From Spisula solida (lineage: Eukaryota; Mollusca; Bivalvia; Venerida; Mactridae), in the NCBI GenBank assembly GCA_947247005.1, contig OX365952.1, positions 7,896,501 through 7,960,500 of the forward strand: 64,000 nt of DNA. The letters run 5' to 3'. The position numbers and the translations under genes are program-made. Under the pieces are notes generated by a model, which searched no databases, was not told the origin of the DNA, and saw only the letters and a list, made by a program, of their open reading frames with translations. Shown here in pieces: positions 23,676 to 33,201 of this stretch (positions are counted from its first letter, which is position 1; each line of letters opens with the position of its first letter).

Positions 23676-24599
23676 TATCCCTCGCCGAAAGGTGAAAGGG
23701 ATATAGTAATGGTCTCCATCCGTCCCACATTGTTGTCCAGGCCCCAATTCCATGAAAAAACTTAAGATATTGCTAAGCTTAGACTGCTATTTTAAACAAC
23801 ATACTCTTGCTCAGGTTAAATGACTCAAACTTAAGTCTGTTATAACAAGCTAAAGTACAGAGTTCATTAAAGTTTGTTATTGTTGAATTTCCATGAGCAT
23901 TTCATACATAATCACATACCATATATCATTTTTTACCAATGAATACACTGTTCTGGTAGCAATCGTCATCTCATGCAAGGTTATAATTGTAGTCATATAA
24001 TATATATAAGTCTTAGCAGAGAAGTGCTGTGACCAAGAACCAAAACTCTGTTTAGTCAAGTTTTGTAATTTGTCTCCCTTTATATATTTTTAAAAAACTT
24101 TGTGTCTGGAGCATTAATCCAAAAGTATACTAGTGATTAACTTGAAACTTATAATTAAAGTTATAAGTAAATAAGAACCATAACTTACCTGGTACCATTC
24201 TTGAATTATTTCCCTTTATTTAATATCCTTATTCTTTTTCCCTCCATTTTTTTGTCCAGAGCGTAACTTCAAAACCATTCAAGTGATTGACTTGAAACTT
24301 AAAATATGATAAGCATATAACAGCTAGAAGAAGTGCTGTTACCAAGAACAATAACTCTGTCTGGTTCTGTTATTCAATTATCTCCCTGTATCTAATTTCC
24401 TAGTTGTCCTTTTCTTCTTTTTTTGTCCAGAGCATAACTCCAAAACTATACATTGGAATGACTTGATACTAAAAGTGTTAATAGATGGACGCTAGGAGAT
24501 AAGATTTGATCAAGAAACATAATTTTATCTGGACAATGTCCTGTAAGGAGTTTTAAACATGTACGACGGGGGATGCCATGTGAACATGGCTCTCGTGTT
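23676..24599 (+). mobile_element. HINE-like element in the probable ERI1 3' UTR
   Basis: It begins 17 bp after the ERI1 stop with the hairpin ATCCCTCGCC-GAAA-GGTGAAAGGGAT. It contains tandem units with TTTGTCCAGAGC and AACTTGAAACTTA, and ends in the hairpin GCCATGTGAACATGGC then TCTCGTGTT. A segment with AGGCCCCAATTCCATG at 23738 looks like a MITE inserted in its 5' half. The first polyadenylation hexamer past it is at 24654. Confidence 0.7.
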
Positions 24600-24653
24600 A
24601 CTTGATATATGCAAGTATAATATTATGTGCCACACTTTATATTGTGTTCCTTT

Positions 24654-24659
24654 AATAAA
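24654..24659 (+). terminator. candidate polyadenylation signal of ERI1
   Basis: AATAAA about 1.0 kb after the stop. It lies just downstream of the HINE-like element and is followed by TG/T-rich sequence (24680-24720). If used, the entire repeat is part of the mRNA. Confidence 0.45.
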
Positions 24660-24814
24660 ATAATAATTCTGAATGTTAATGATTTGTCTGTTACTTTCTG
24701 TATATTGTGTTCATTTTTAGATTACGAGGTTTACGTATTACACCACCAATGTATATACATGTATAGTCTGCACTGAATTGATGCAAAATGTAGGAAACTT
24801 CTATTATCTTGTAT

Positions 24815-25205
24815 TTAACCCCTCGATAGCCTAGTGGTAGAGTGGCCACTCGGATTCAGGATTCTAGTGCAGTAGGTGCAAGGTTCGATCCTAGCCCACA
24901 TAATACCAAAGATGTAATTTCAAATTGGCTTTTGTGATAAATCGTATTTCATCTGTTCGTCATCCATCCCTCTGTCAACAATTTCTTGTATAGGTCACAA
25001 TTTTGGCCTAATCTTTATAAAACTTGGTCACAACGATCATCTCAACAAAATCTAGGTCAAGATCGATAAAATTTAGGTACCAGTAATTCCCTTGCTAAAA
25101 GCTCAGTGTAACAGGGAAATACTATTATTTCTCTTCTCTCATACCCTCAAGGTGATGCTTACAATCAGTAATGAGGTATTGAGAGGCTGATTAATATAAG
25201 TTGCA
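24815..25205 (+). mobile_element. tRNA-derived SINE, copy 3, interrupted by a HINE fragment
   Basis: The tRNA-like head at 24820-24910 (TCGATAGCCTAGTGGTAGAG, GGTTCGATCC) and the SINE body/tail at 25078-25200 (TTCCCTTGCTAAAAGCTCAG, GATTAATATAAGTTG) are separated by about 140 bp that matches the CTCACCTG-family interior (CAATTTTGGCCTAATCTTTA, CTCAACAAAATCTAGGTCAA). Confidence 0.7.
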
Positions 25206-25350
25206 ATCACTTAGTAATTGTACAGGAGTGTGCAATGAGTTCAATCATGCCATGAACATGGTGAAGGTATCGAACCTTAACATATCACTTTTGAGGTTAA
25301 ATAGGCTACAACATTCACCATTGAAGACAGAGGTCATTGGCAAATTAGGC

Positions 25351-25493
25351 CACAGGTGACTGTATCATTGATCAAGAGTAAACATTGTTTTACAAAATTT
25401 ATTTTATCTTAGTAAGGTTCATAACACGGAAAATTGAAAAGACAGTCAGTGTGTATATAAATCCATCTCTTTATCAATGATACAGTTGCCTGT
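25351..25493. mobile_element. MITE with CACAGGTGACTGTATCATTG termini
   Basis: The left end CACAGGTGACTGTATCATTG and the right end TCAATGATACAGTTGCCTGT are inverted repeats of about 28 bp. Same family as 30972-31086; a half copy lies at 32584-32697. Confidence 0.75.
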
Positions 25494-25696
25494 TAGTTAG
25501 ACAGGGATAAAACTGAATGGCCACGTACTACAACTGTCTCTGTTGAACGCAGAAAAAAAATCACTAGACTTGGATGCAAGATTTGAGGTTTTACATTGTG
25601 TGTAATTAAGCACCCAAATTCTGGAAGTTCAAAGGACAAGGAAATCAATTTCCATCAAAATGAGGGTAATATAAGTTGTTGAAAGATGCAAACAAC

Positions 25697-25953
25697 TGAC
25701 CCCGATCTCCTGAAGCATCTCAAGTTGAAATCTCAGCTCAAATTGAGATTTTGCTCAAATCAGAGTATAAATTGTAGATACATCAGAAGTTCGTAATCTT
25801 GACATTTTACTGTAATAAACTCAGAATATAATGGATGCTTTGTGATGCTAATTTTGAGTCAAACCTATCATGGAAATTACTTCAAACATGAATGACAGTA
25901 TTTGAGATTAGATTTAGCTCAAGTTCAGATGCTTGGGGAGATAGGGGCCTGGT
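25697..25953. mobile_element. MITE with GGCCCC...GAAGCATCT termini, copy 1
   Basis: Left end CCCCGATCTCCTGAAGCATC; right end GATGCTTGGGGAGATAGGGG, inverted to it. The internal text (CTCAAATCAGAGT, TTTTACTGTAATAAAC, TTTGAGATTAGATTTAGC) matches the copy at 60711-61195. Confidence 0.75.
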
Positions 25954-26149
25954 CATGTCAATGCCAAGATGGATAGAGGCAGAAATTATGTCCATGAGAG
26001 GATACATGTATTATTCGACGCTCAAACTCAGCTGTTTATCATAAAACCGTTTTTTAATCATAAACAGACATAATAATGGTCAGACAACAGGGATTAATAA
26101 AAGTTGAGTTTCTTACTTTATATGTCTTCCACATAAAGTGGGTGAAACA

Positions 26150-27115
26150 TACTGATTTGGTTTTGGATGTCTGGATGGATGTCTGTCTGTCACAACGTTT
26201 GTCTGCGCTTGTTGTCCATGATTAATCACATGAAAAGTTCATACAAAGCCTAGTTGTGCATATTGGAATTTTAGGTGGGATGAATATTGCAAGCATTATT
26301 GGCCATTTGTTGGAGACATGTTTTTGTGTCTATAAGTTTGTACATGTATAAAATTTGAGATTTCCCTGTGTTTATAGTTAAATGCTGTGTAAATGTTTGT
26401 GGTAAATAAATTGTCAAACATTAAATAAAAGGAAGTGTCAAATATAATACAAATACCACAAACATTGATGCTTTTTCGTTTATATGAAATCTTGAGGGCA
26501 TATTATTTAAATACAAGTCCCCGTCTTGGTAAGTCACAAAGATCTACAGATAGTGGATACAAAACTAAACTTTTCAAGATGCAGATAGCTCAATGTGTTT
26601 TTGTGGTACTGGTAAGTCATTTTCTGTCTTTGATATTTTTCTTTCCTGCGACATTTCCCTGTTGAATTTTTCACTGTTACTTCTTAATATCATCAGCAAT
26701 AAGATTCTCAATTAAAAAAATTGAATTTATCATGATGTAAAATAGGAAATTGAAATTTTACTTTTGTGATGGGTCTGAGTCCGTCTGTCCATCAATCGTC
26801 AACAATTCATTCAAACTTCTCCTAAACTACTTGGCCAATTTTGATGAAACTACTAGAATGATTCTAGGATGATCCTATTTCATATTCCTATTTTTAAATC
26901 ATTCAATAAAAACATGGCTGCCTGGGGCGGGGTTTGTTTTCTCAATAAGAACTTGAAATTCTTCTCCTCAAAAATTGCTAGCCTGATTTCAAAATACTTT
27001 CACAGATATGTTTACTGGGTGACCGTCTATAAAATTTCTAATTTAGTGTTTATTCCCTAAAAAACATGGCCACCAGGGGCAGGGCTAATTTCTACTATGT
27101 GACTGCGATGTATTA
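26150..27115 (+). repeat. HINE-interior-like repeats upstream of and over exon 1 of the secreted-protein gene
   Basis: 26150-26340 matches 17540-17750. 26765-27090 carries the CAACAATTCA, GGTGACC and ACATGGC(T/C)GCC...GGGGC phrases seen also at 18050, 27600 and 28250. Boundaries are vague and the intervening 26400-26660 is not repetitive. Confidence 0.45.
26579..26611 (+). CDS. secreted protein exon 1 (start, half of signal peptide)
   Basis: Eleven codons, MQIAQCVFVVL, then CTG|gtaagt. Confidence 0.6.
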
Positions 27116-30100
27116 CTTTTAGCTCATCTGATTTTTTAAAAAAGATGAGTTATTGTCATCACTTGATCGGCGTCTGCGTTGCAAGGTTAAGTTTTGTGTT
27201 TAGGTAAACTTTTCTCATAAATTTCTTCTCAGAAACTGCTTGCCTGATTTGAATATAATTACCAAAGATCAAACACATAATGGGCGAAATATAAACCCAT
27301 CTTCGCTATATTTGACCAATGGTTGCTTTAAATTAATCAAAATATCTCGAGGTTTAAACGCATTAAATATTCAAGATGGTGGCGATAGCGGCAAAACAAT
27401 CAGAACGGTCTGTTCGGCATTTATCGCTACTGATGTACGCCGATCGCCATATTTCTTTTCAAAATGGCGGCTCCTTATAAAAGGAAACTAAGCTAAGTGT
27501 CATTTCCATTCTTCCGTATTCTTTGATAATTCCATATCTATGTTGCTTGGCTGACCCTCTACCAAATTCCGAATTTTAATGTTGATGGTTGAATAACATG
27601 GCGGCCAGGGACGGGGCTTCATCTCAGAAACTGTTGCCTGATTTCAATATAATTCCACAGGATTGTTCCTTGAGTGACCCTCTACCTAATTTCTGTGTTT
27701 ATGTGTTGAAAAATAATCACTTCCAGGGGTGGGGCTTGAACATGTTTACGTTGGTAGACTTGGTACTCAGGTGAGCAAACTAGGACCATCATGGCCCTCT
27801 TGTCTCATACACTATGGGTGCTATTGTTTGCAGTTAATACCTGACCATGTCAAGCAAGACCCATACCTCTGATCTGCCTTTTTCAAGAGTTATTGCCTCT
27901 TTCCTGATAAGAAGATATATTGGTGAAGTTTTATGTTTCGGTAACCTTTTCCATAAAAAACTAAGCTATTGCTATACACATTTGCACCATCAATACCTCA
28001 CCTTTTTTAAGCAAGACTCATAACCCTGCCCTACTTTATGCAAGGGTAATGGGCCTTTTTAGCTATCCTGAGCACATAGTGCTCAGTGTGAGCTATTGTG
28101 ATTGGTCTGTGTCCCTCGTCCGTCCTTCGTCAACAATTTTTTCAAACATCTCCTCATTAACTACTTGACCAATTTTAAAGAAACTTTTCTGGAATGATGA
28201 TAGGATGGTCCTCTTTCAGATGCATAATCTTTATTATAATTTGATAAAAAACATGGCCGCCAGCGGGCGGGGCTTGTTTACTCAATATGAACTTTGAAAT
28301 TCTTCTTCTCAGAAACTGCTGGCTCGATTTCAATATAATTTGACAGATATGTTCCTTTGGGGCCCTCTATGAAATTCGTAATTTCAACATTGATTTTTTT
28401 ATGTCCACCGTCCGTCGTCCATCGTCCGTCCTCCGCCGTCAACAATTGGACTGATAACACTCTAGAGGTTACAGTTTTAACTTAATCTTTATATGTTTGT
28501 CACTATGAAATATAAGTCAAGTTTGTAACTAGGTCATCTAGGGTCAAAAACTTGGTAAAATCAAAGAAAAACCTTGTTAACACTCTAGAAGTCACATTTT
28601 TGACATAATCGTTATGAAACTTGGTCACAATATGAACCTCTATCAAATCTAGGTCAAGTTTGCAACTTGGTCACATGGGGTCGAAAACTAGGTCACAAGG
28701 TCACATTGAAGAAAAACCTTGTTAACACCCTAGAGGTCACATTGTTTAATGAAAGTTGGTAACAATGTTTGTCTCTATGAAATCTAGGTCAAGATCGTAA
28801 CTGGGTCATCTGGGGTCAATAACTAGGTCACTAGGTCAAATCAAAGAAAAACCTTGTTAATACTCTAGAAGTCACACCGTTGACATTATCTTAATTAAAC
28901 TTAATCACAATGTGAAACTCTATGAAATCTAGGTCAAGTTCGCAACTGGGTCACTAGGGGTCAATAACTAGGTCACTAGGTCACATTGAAGAAAAACCTT
29001 GTTAACACTCCAGATGTCACATTTTTACATAATATAAATGAAACTTGGTCACAATGTGAACTTTTATAAAATCTAGGTCAAGTTCATAACTGGGTCATCT
29101 GAGATAAAAAACTAGGTTACCAGATTACGTCAAAGAAAAACCTTGTTTAAGCTCTAAGAGGTCACATTTTTTACCCCATATATATAAAACCTGGCCATAA
29201 AGTGTGTACGGTATTCGTAAAATCTACATCAAATATTAAGGTCATATCAAATACTGATTCTGCCTTAACTGCTAGTCATCAGGTGAGCGATTTAGGGCAA
29301 CAATGGCCCTCTTGTTTAAAGATATTTCTTGTTTGTATATGATTGAAACGACTAGTACAATCTTTCATTCCAGATTGTAGTGGTTTGTTTGGTTAATTTG
29401 ACTGTCACTTTTGATGGTGTAGACTGCTCAGATCTTAGCACTGACGTAAGTACAAACATATTTATAATAATAAACATATTCATTTTCAAACTGGCTGTTA
29501 CACAGTGTTGTTTCGGCCGACCAGTAATTAATTATTCAATCAAAGAGCAGATCCATCAATTTGTCAGACGGATTGGACCAGCTAATTGTTTCCAAGGGGT
29601 CATTGGACCAGCTCTGGAAGGGAGAAACATTTAGCCCTTACATTCTTGTCGCATTATAATATAATTTTAGATTAGACCACATTTGTGCCGACATTCCAGA
29701 ATGGGGGAGTGGATCCAGCCTTGGGCTTAGCTTAATTAGGTCTGAATCTCATAATCAATGCTGCTCAGTAGCCTAGTGGTTGAGCGTTCGCTTCGAGCGC
29801 GGAAGGCCTCGGGTTCGATCCCTGGCCGCGTCATATCAAAAAGTAATAAAAATGGTACCAGAAATTCCCTTGCTAGACGCTCAGCATAAAAAGGAAACTG
29901 GCTTCTTTTCTCTCATACCCTCATGGCGATGTATAAAACCAGGAATGAGGTGTCGAGAGTGATTAATATAAGTTGGAAAAACTTGTTTCACAAACGACCT
30001 TAAATAAATTAGTATAAACTAATGCTGCTCGTCCACTCTTCACATACTCTTGTAATTACAAATTGTCCCTTTGGCACAACAAGGTAAATTGTTCTCACTT

Positions 30101-30843
30101 TATAGTAACTGTATAATGAGATACAACCTTGTTGCGCCAAGGGGACAAAATGGGAATGTCAACAGTTAAAATGCTTCATATGCCTTTGTTTCAGCACTTG
30201 CTACCTTGTGATGTAGACAAGGTGTGTGTTTGGAACAAGTGTAGATGTCCTGGCAAACCATGGTGCCGTCTGATATGCTCAAACGACCCACGACAAAAGT
30301 GCACTGGTCTGCACAAGGGCGATGTAAGTGTATTTTATGTTTTATGAACTTATAGAAGTACAAGTATTAGCATCATCCATGTTAACAGGTGGCACGGTGG
30401 TCGAGTGGGTAATGCTCTTGAATATGGATTGAGAGGATCTCAATAATTCAGTGTTTTGGGCATTTGGGTCTTACACAATTTGAGATTAAAGGGACAAGCA
30501 TTTCCATGTTATTCATGTCACTTTGGTCCCTATTGATAGGGCTTATCAGTTACCAGGAAAAATACCTTGTTATGTCAATGCATACCAAATGCATCACATG
30601 AAATTATGAAAATTTTGCAGCAGTTATTAGACAATATTTTAATATTTGCACGATGTTATCTTCGGTTTTGTTCAGTAAACGTAATATAGACACGAATATT
30701 GAAATTCTTGACCGTTATTAATGTTAAATCTTTTATATTTGTAGTCATGTACAAACCTGAAAGTTCCAAGTACGTGTGAAAGAAGTAGAAAGTTGCGGTT
30801 GGTGTGCGTCCCGGATCAAGAAATAATTACAGGTCCTGCTTAG
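26579..30843 (+). CDS. small cysteine-rich secreted protein, four exons (unrecognised family)
   Basis: Exons 26579-26611, 29374-29445, 30195-30323 and 30745-30843 join in phase 0 to 333 nt (110 aa). The first three exons end on perfect gtaagt donors, and acceptors are ttccag, gtttcag and tttgtag. The N-terminus (MQIAQCVFVVLIVVVCLVNL) is a strong hydrophobic signal peptide split by intron 1. The mature part has 11 cysteines, including KCRCPGKPWC and ICSNDPRQKC, plus basic segments (CERSRKLRLVC). No transmembrane segment follows. A secreted disulfide-rich peptide (host-defence, shell-matrix or signalling type) is possible but not shown; I do not recognise the spacing. An upstream in-frame ATG exists (from 26435), but only the 26579 start gives a signal peptide. 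Confidence 0.65.
27121..27803 (+). mobile_element. HINE-like element, AGCTCATCTG subfamily
   Basis: 5' hairpin AGCTCATCTGATTTTTT-AAAAAAGATGAGTT, then ATTGTCATCACTT. The interior holds ATGGCGGC and GGGGC phrases in three diverged units. The 3' end is CAGGTGAGC...ATCATGGCCCTCTTG. Lies in intron 1 of the secreted-protein gene. Confidence 0.65.
28061..29316 (+). mobile_element. HINE-like element, AGCTATCCTGAGC subfamily, about five tandem units
   Basis: 5' hairpin around CTGAGCAC-AT-AGTGCTCAG flanked by AGCT/GAGCT, then ATTGTGATTGG and CGTCCGTCC tracts. From about 28440 direct repeats of about 140-147 bp (ACCTTGTTAACAC phrase near 28567, 28714, 28850, 28997, 29139). The 3' end is CAGGTGAGCGATTTAGGG...GGCCCTCTTGTT. 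The left 330 bp resembles 27121-27480, so it may be a recombinant of two subfamilies. Confidence 0.65.
29374..29445 (+). CDS. secreted protein exon 2
   Basis: 24 codons: IVVVCLVNLTVTFDGVDCSD then LSTD; acceptor tttcattccag, donor CTGAC|gtaagt. Completes the signal peptide. Confidence 0.65.
29760..30020 (+). mobile_element. tRNA-derived SINE, copy 2 (intron 2 of secreted-protein gene)
   Basis: A-box-like TAGCCTAGTGGTTGAGCG and B-box GGTTCGATCCC. Body and tail are as in 8062-8333 (TTCCCTTGCTAGACGCTCAG; CGACCTTAAATAAATTAG). Confidence 0.85.
30057..30152. repeat. foldback hairpin just upstream of exon 3
   Basis: TTGTCCCTTTGGCACAACAAGGT-type left arm (30060-30083) and ACCTTGTTGCGCCAAGGGGAC-type right arm (30125-30146) around a loop of about 40 bp. 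Probably a miniature foldback transposon. Confidence 0.6.
30195..30323 (+). CDS. secreted protein exon 3 (cysteine-rich core)
   Basis: 43 codons from HLLPCDVDKVCVWNKCRC to KCTGLHKGD with seven cysteines; acceptor ctttgtttcag, donor GCGAT|gtaagt. Confidence 0.7.
30745..30843 (+). CDS. secreted protein exon 4 (stop)
   Basis: 32 codons plus TAG: SCTNLKVPSTCERSRK...PDQEIITGPA; acceptor ttatatttgtag. Three cysteines. Confidence 0.65.
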   Translation, partial: SCTNLKVPSTCERSRKLRLVCVPDQEIITGPA

Positions 30844-30971
30844 AGTCGTCATCAGATTTAAGCAGACATTTTTTTTAAGCAGCCAATATCTTTTAATCCC
30901 TATGATTATTTAAAACATATAATAATTAATCTAAACATTTGGTCAGGTTTTATCTATCCTCTGGGTAGGCT

Positions 30972-31086
30972 CACAGGTAACCGTATCATTGATAGAGTAA
31001 AAAATAAATTATTTTATAAATTTTATGTTACATCTTTCTAAGGTATTATAAATTTTTACTCTTTATTAATGATACTGTTACCTGTG
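30972..31086. mobile_element. MITE (hAT-like) with 8-bp target duplication
   Basis: 115 bp. TIRs CACAGGTAACCGTATCATTG and its inverse (ending GTTACCTGTG) span about 32 bp. GGTAGGCT flanks both ends (30964-30971 and 31087-31094). An 8-bp duplication suggests a hAT or P-type transposase source. Confidence 0.8.
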
Positions 31087-31094
31087 GGTAGGCT

Positions 31095-32583
31095 GTTTAT
31101 ATTATTGGAGTAAATTTGATTTAATAAGCATATTCCCATTGTCCTTTCAAAAGAATGTTTGACTCAACTTATAGCAATATAAATAAAGTAACATCAACTG
31201 GACTTATTTGTTTGAACAGTGTTTATTTTATTCTGACTTATTTAACCTATCACATAACAGTATTATCTTGCCACTTTAAACTAAAACTCTGATCTTATGC
31301 TCGTTCAAGTTTGACGAGTCTCAGTTTATGTGGTTTACTAATACAGTATAAGAACTCCAGAGCGGTCCTCTGTAGAGCAACAACATCTCTATGATACAAA
31401 ATTTCCCTAAGCCTATATTGACTTTAAATAACCCCTGTATAACAAAAACCTCTTAATAACGGCCAATATTGCAGCTCTCAACAGGTGTTGCTCTTCAGAG
31501 GTTGCACTATACTATAAAAGATACTTAATAATTATGTGGTGACACTGGTCAGGCCCCATGTTCACAAAGAATCAGTTTTCAGTTTGCTATTTCTTTTAAA
31601 TACTATGACTTATGTACAGTTATGAAATGTTATGTGCCTTAGCAGTTACAGAATATCGAAACAGTTTCTAGATAACATATTACGACCCTTGCAAACTTTA
31701 TTATCTTATAAAAAGAGATTAATTGTTCTTGAGACCAAAACTGACCTGAGACTTTCAGGCTAAAGCTCGAAAACCCAGCTTCAATTTGTTAAGCACAATA
31801 ATTCTCTTTACACTAAAACTTATTCAGTTTTCTTTGAAAGTGAAGGAGATTACTTTTGCTACATTGTTACCTCTACTTAAAAGAAATAATCTTTCTATCA
31901 ACATCATGATTTGTATTTGAAATAAAATAAAATGGAGCTTGAGTCTGAACCCGATAACCAATTCTTTGTAAAAACAGGGTCAGGGCATCACATAAAAACA
32001 GAAATTTTAGTAAGTGCCTCCTATGTAACTGACCAGAAACTTGTGTAGAGAATATTCTGCCCATTTGTTTAGTTTAAACATATTTATTTTCCCAAAAATG
32101 TACAGTATACATACATTTTAATATTCAATAACACAGTTTATGGAAAAAAGGATTAGAATGGAAGACACTTGGTCTTGTTAAATTCTTCTCCAAGGTTAGA
32201 CTTTCAGTTTATTATTGTTTGTTGAAGGTTATCAAGCGAATTCCATTGCTTCTCGATTCAATGCAAGTAATACATGCATGGTCAATTATGCTAAAACTAC
32301 CGATAAAACACAGGCACATATTCATTATTTCATTTATTTTTTTTATCTAAAAAACATTTAACAATTGTTGGTGTGATAAATGTATGGGTCTAGATAAACA
32401 ATAAATTCAAACACGTAACATGTTCACGACCGTCACATATAAGTAAGTTATTAAAGTCGGTCAAACCACGCATGTTAATTAACGTGCGTGGTCAAACTGT
32501 CAACAACAAGCCGAAGTTTCAAAAGTTATCAGTACATTTCCGTTTATAAATGATGATACAAGTTTTAATATGAAACAAACATG
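31095..32583. other. intergenic, nothing gene-like
   Basis: AT-rich. A diverged segment beginning GTCAGGCCCCATGTTCACAA (31550) with related inverse near 31730-31760 may be another MITE. A short inverted pair ACGCATGTTAATTAACGTGCGT lies near 32470-32491. Confidence 0.35.
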
Positions 32584-32697
32584 CAGGTCACTGTATCACT
32601 GATGGAGAGTAAAATCATTAATGTTTTTTTCGTAAAATTTATGTTGCCTTAAGGTTAGACTACATAATTTTTACATAAAATCCATTATTCTTAGAGG
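32584..32697. mobile_element. half copy of the CAGGTxACTGTATCA MITE
   Basis: GCAGGTCACTGTATCACTGA and AAAATTTATGTTGCCTTAAGG match 25351-25493. The right TIR is absent; the sequence stops at the left end of the 7.3-kb element. Confidence 0.55.
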
Positions 32698-32922
32698 CAG
32701 TGTGGCGAATCACGTGATCTAACGAATAACGTTGGTAGTCCGAAAAATGGCGTCTTCCGTCGCAAAAGGTGAGTTTTTTCTTGATTATCACAAGCATACA
32801 TTTAAGATGGTTATATTATATCGCCTAAAGAATATCTGATATATATATAAACACTCGGGAATTGTCGATTTCGCTGTATCTTTCGCTGTTTTTAATTGAT
32901 GCTCGACCAAACGTATTTTCGA
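32698..32922 (+). repeat. left TIR of the 7.26-kb element
   Basis: Contains the E-box-like CACGTGA (32711-32717), the ATG at 32747-32749 and the donor after 32768. Near-identical inverse at 39735-39959. Confidence 0.85.
32747..32768 (+). CDS. putative first coding exon in left TIR (MASSVAK)
   Basis: ATG plus 19 nt ending AAAAG|gtgagt, phase 1. The next acceptor on this strand that I can see (atctttcag, 35851) would give an immediate in-frame TGA, so on this side it would act as a leader before the ATG at 35860. Confidence 0.35.
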
Positions 32923-33201
32923 TGCAGTTTTCAATAAATAACGTTTGCATCAAATCCATATTCCTCTCTATATATAATGAACTAGTGAAACATCGAAGAC
33001 ATTTTGCATTTATTTGTTATGCATAATGTATTGTTTAGGTTAAGAAAGTACTTTATTTTAAAAAATCCTGGAATTAGTGATTTTGCGTCAGAATTAAGAA
33101 AATAATATCGTTTTCAGTCATTATGTAATGAATAACGTTTGCGTCCAAAATTAATTCTGTAAGGTGCTACTGATTTCCAACGCCATGTTGTAACTGTTAT
33201 T

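Noticed and set aside
30387..30445. tRNA-like GGTGGCACGGTGGTCGAGTG segment
   Set aside because: Only an A-box-like half; no B-box or SINE body.
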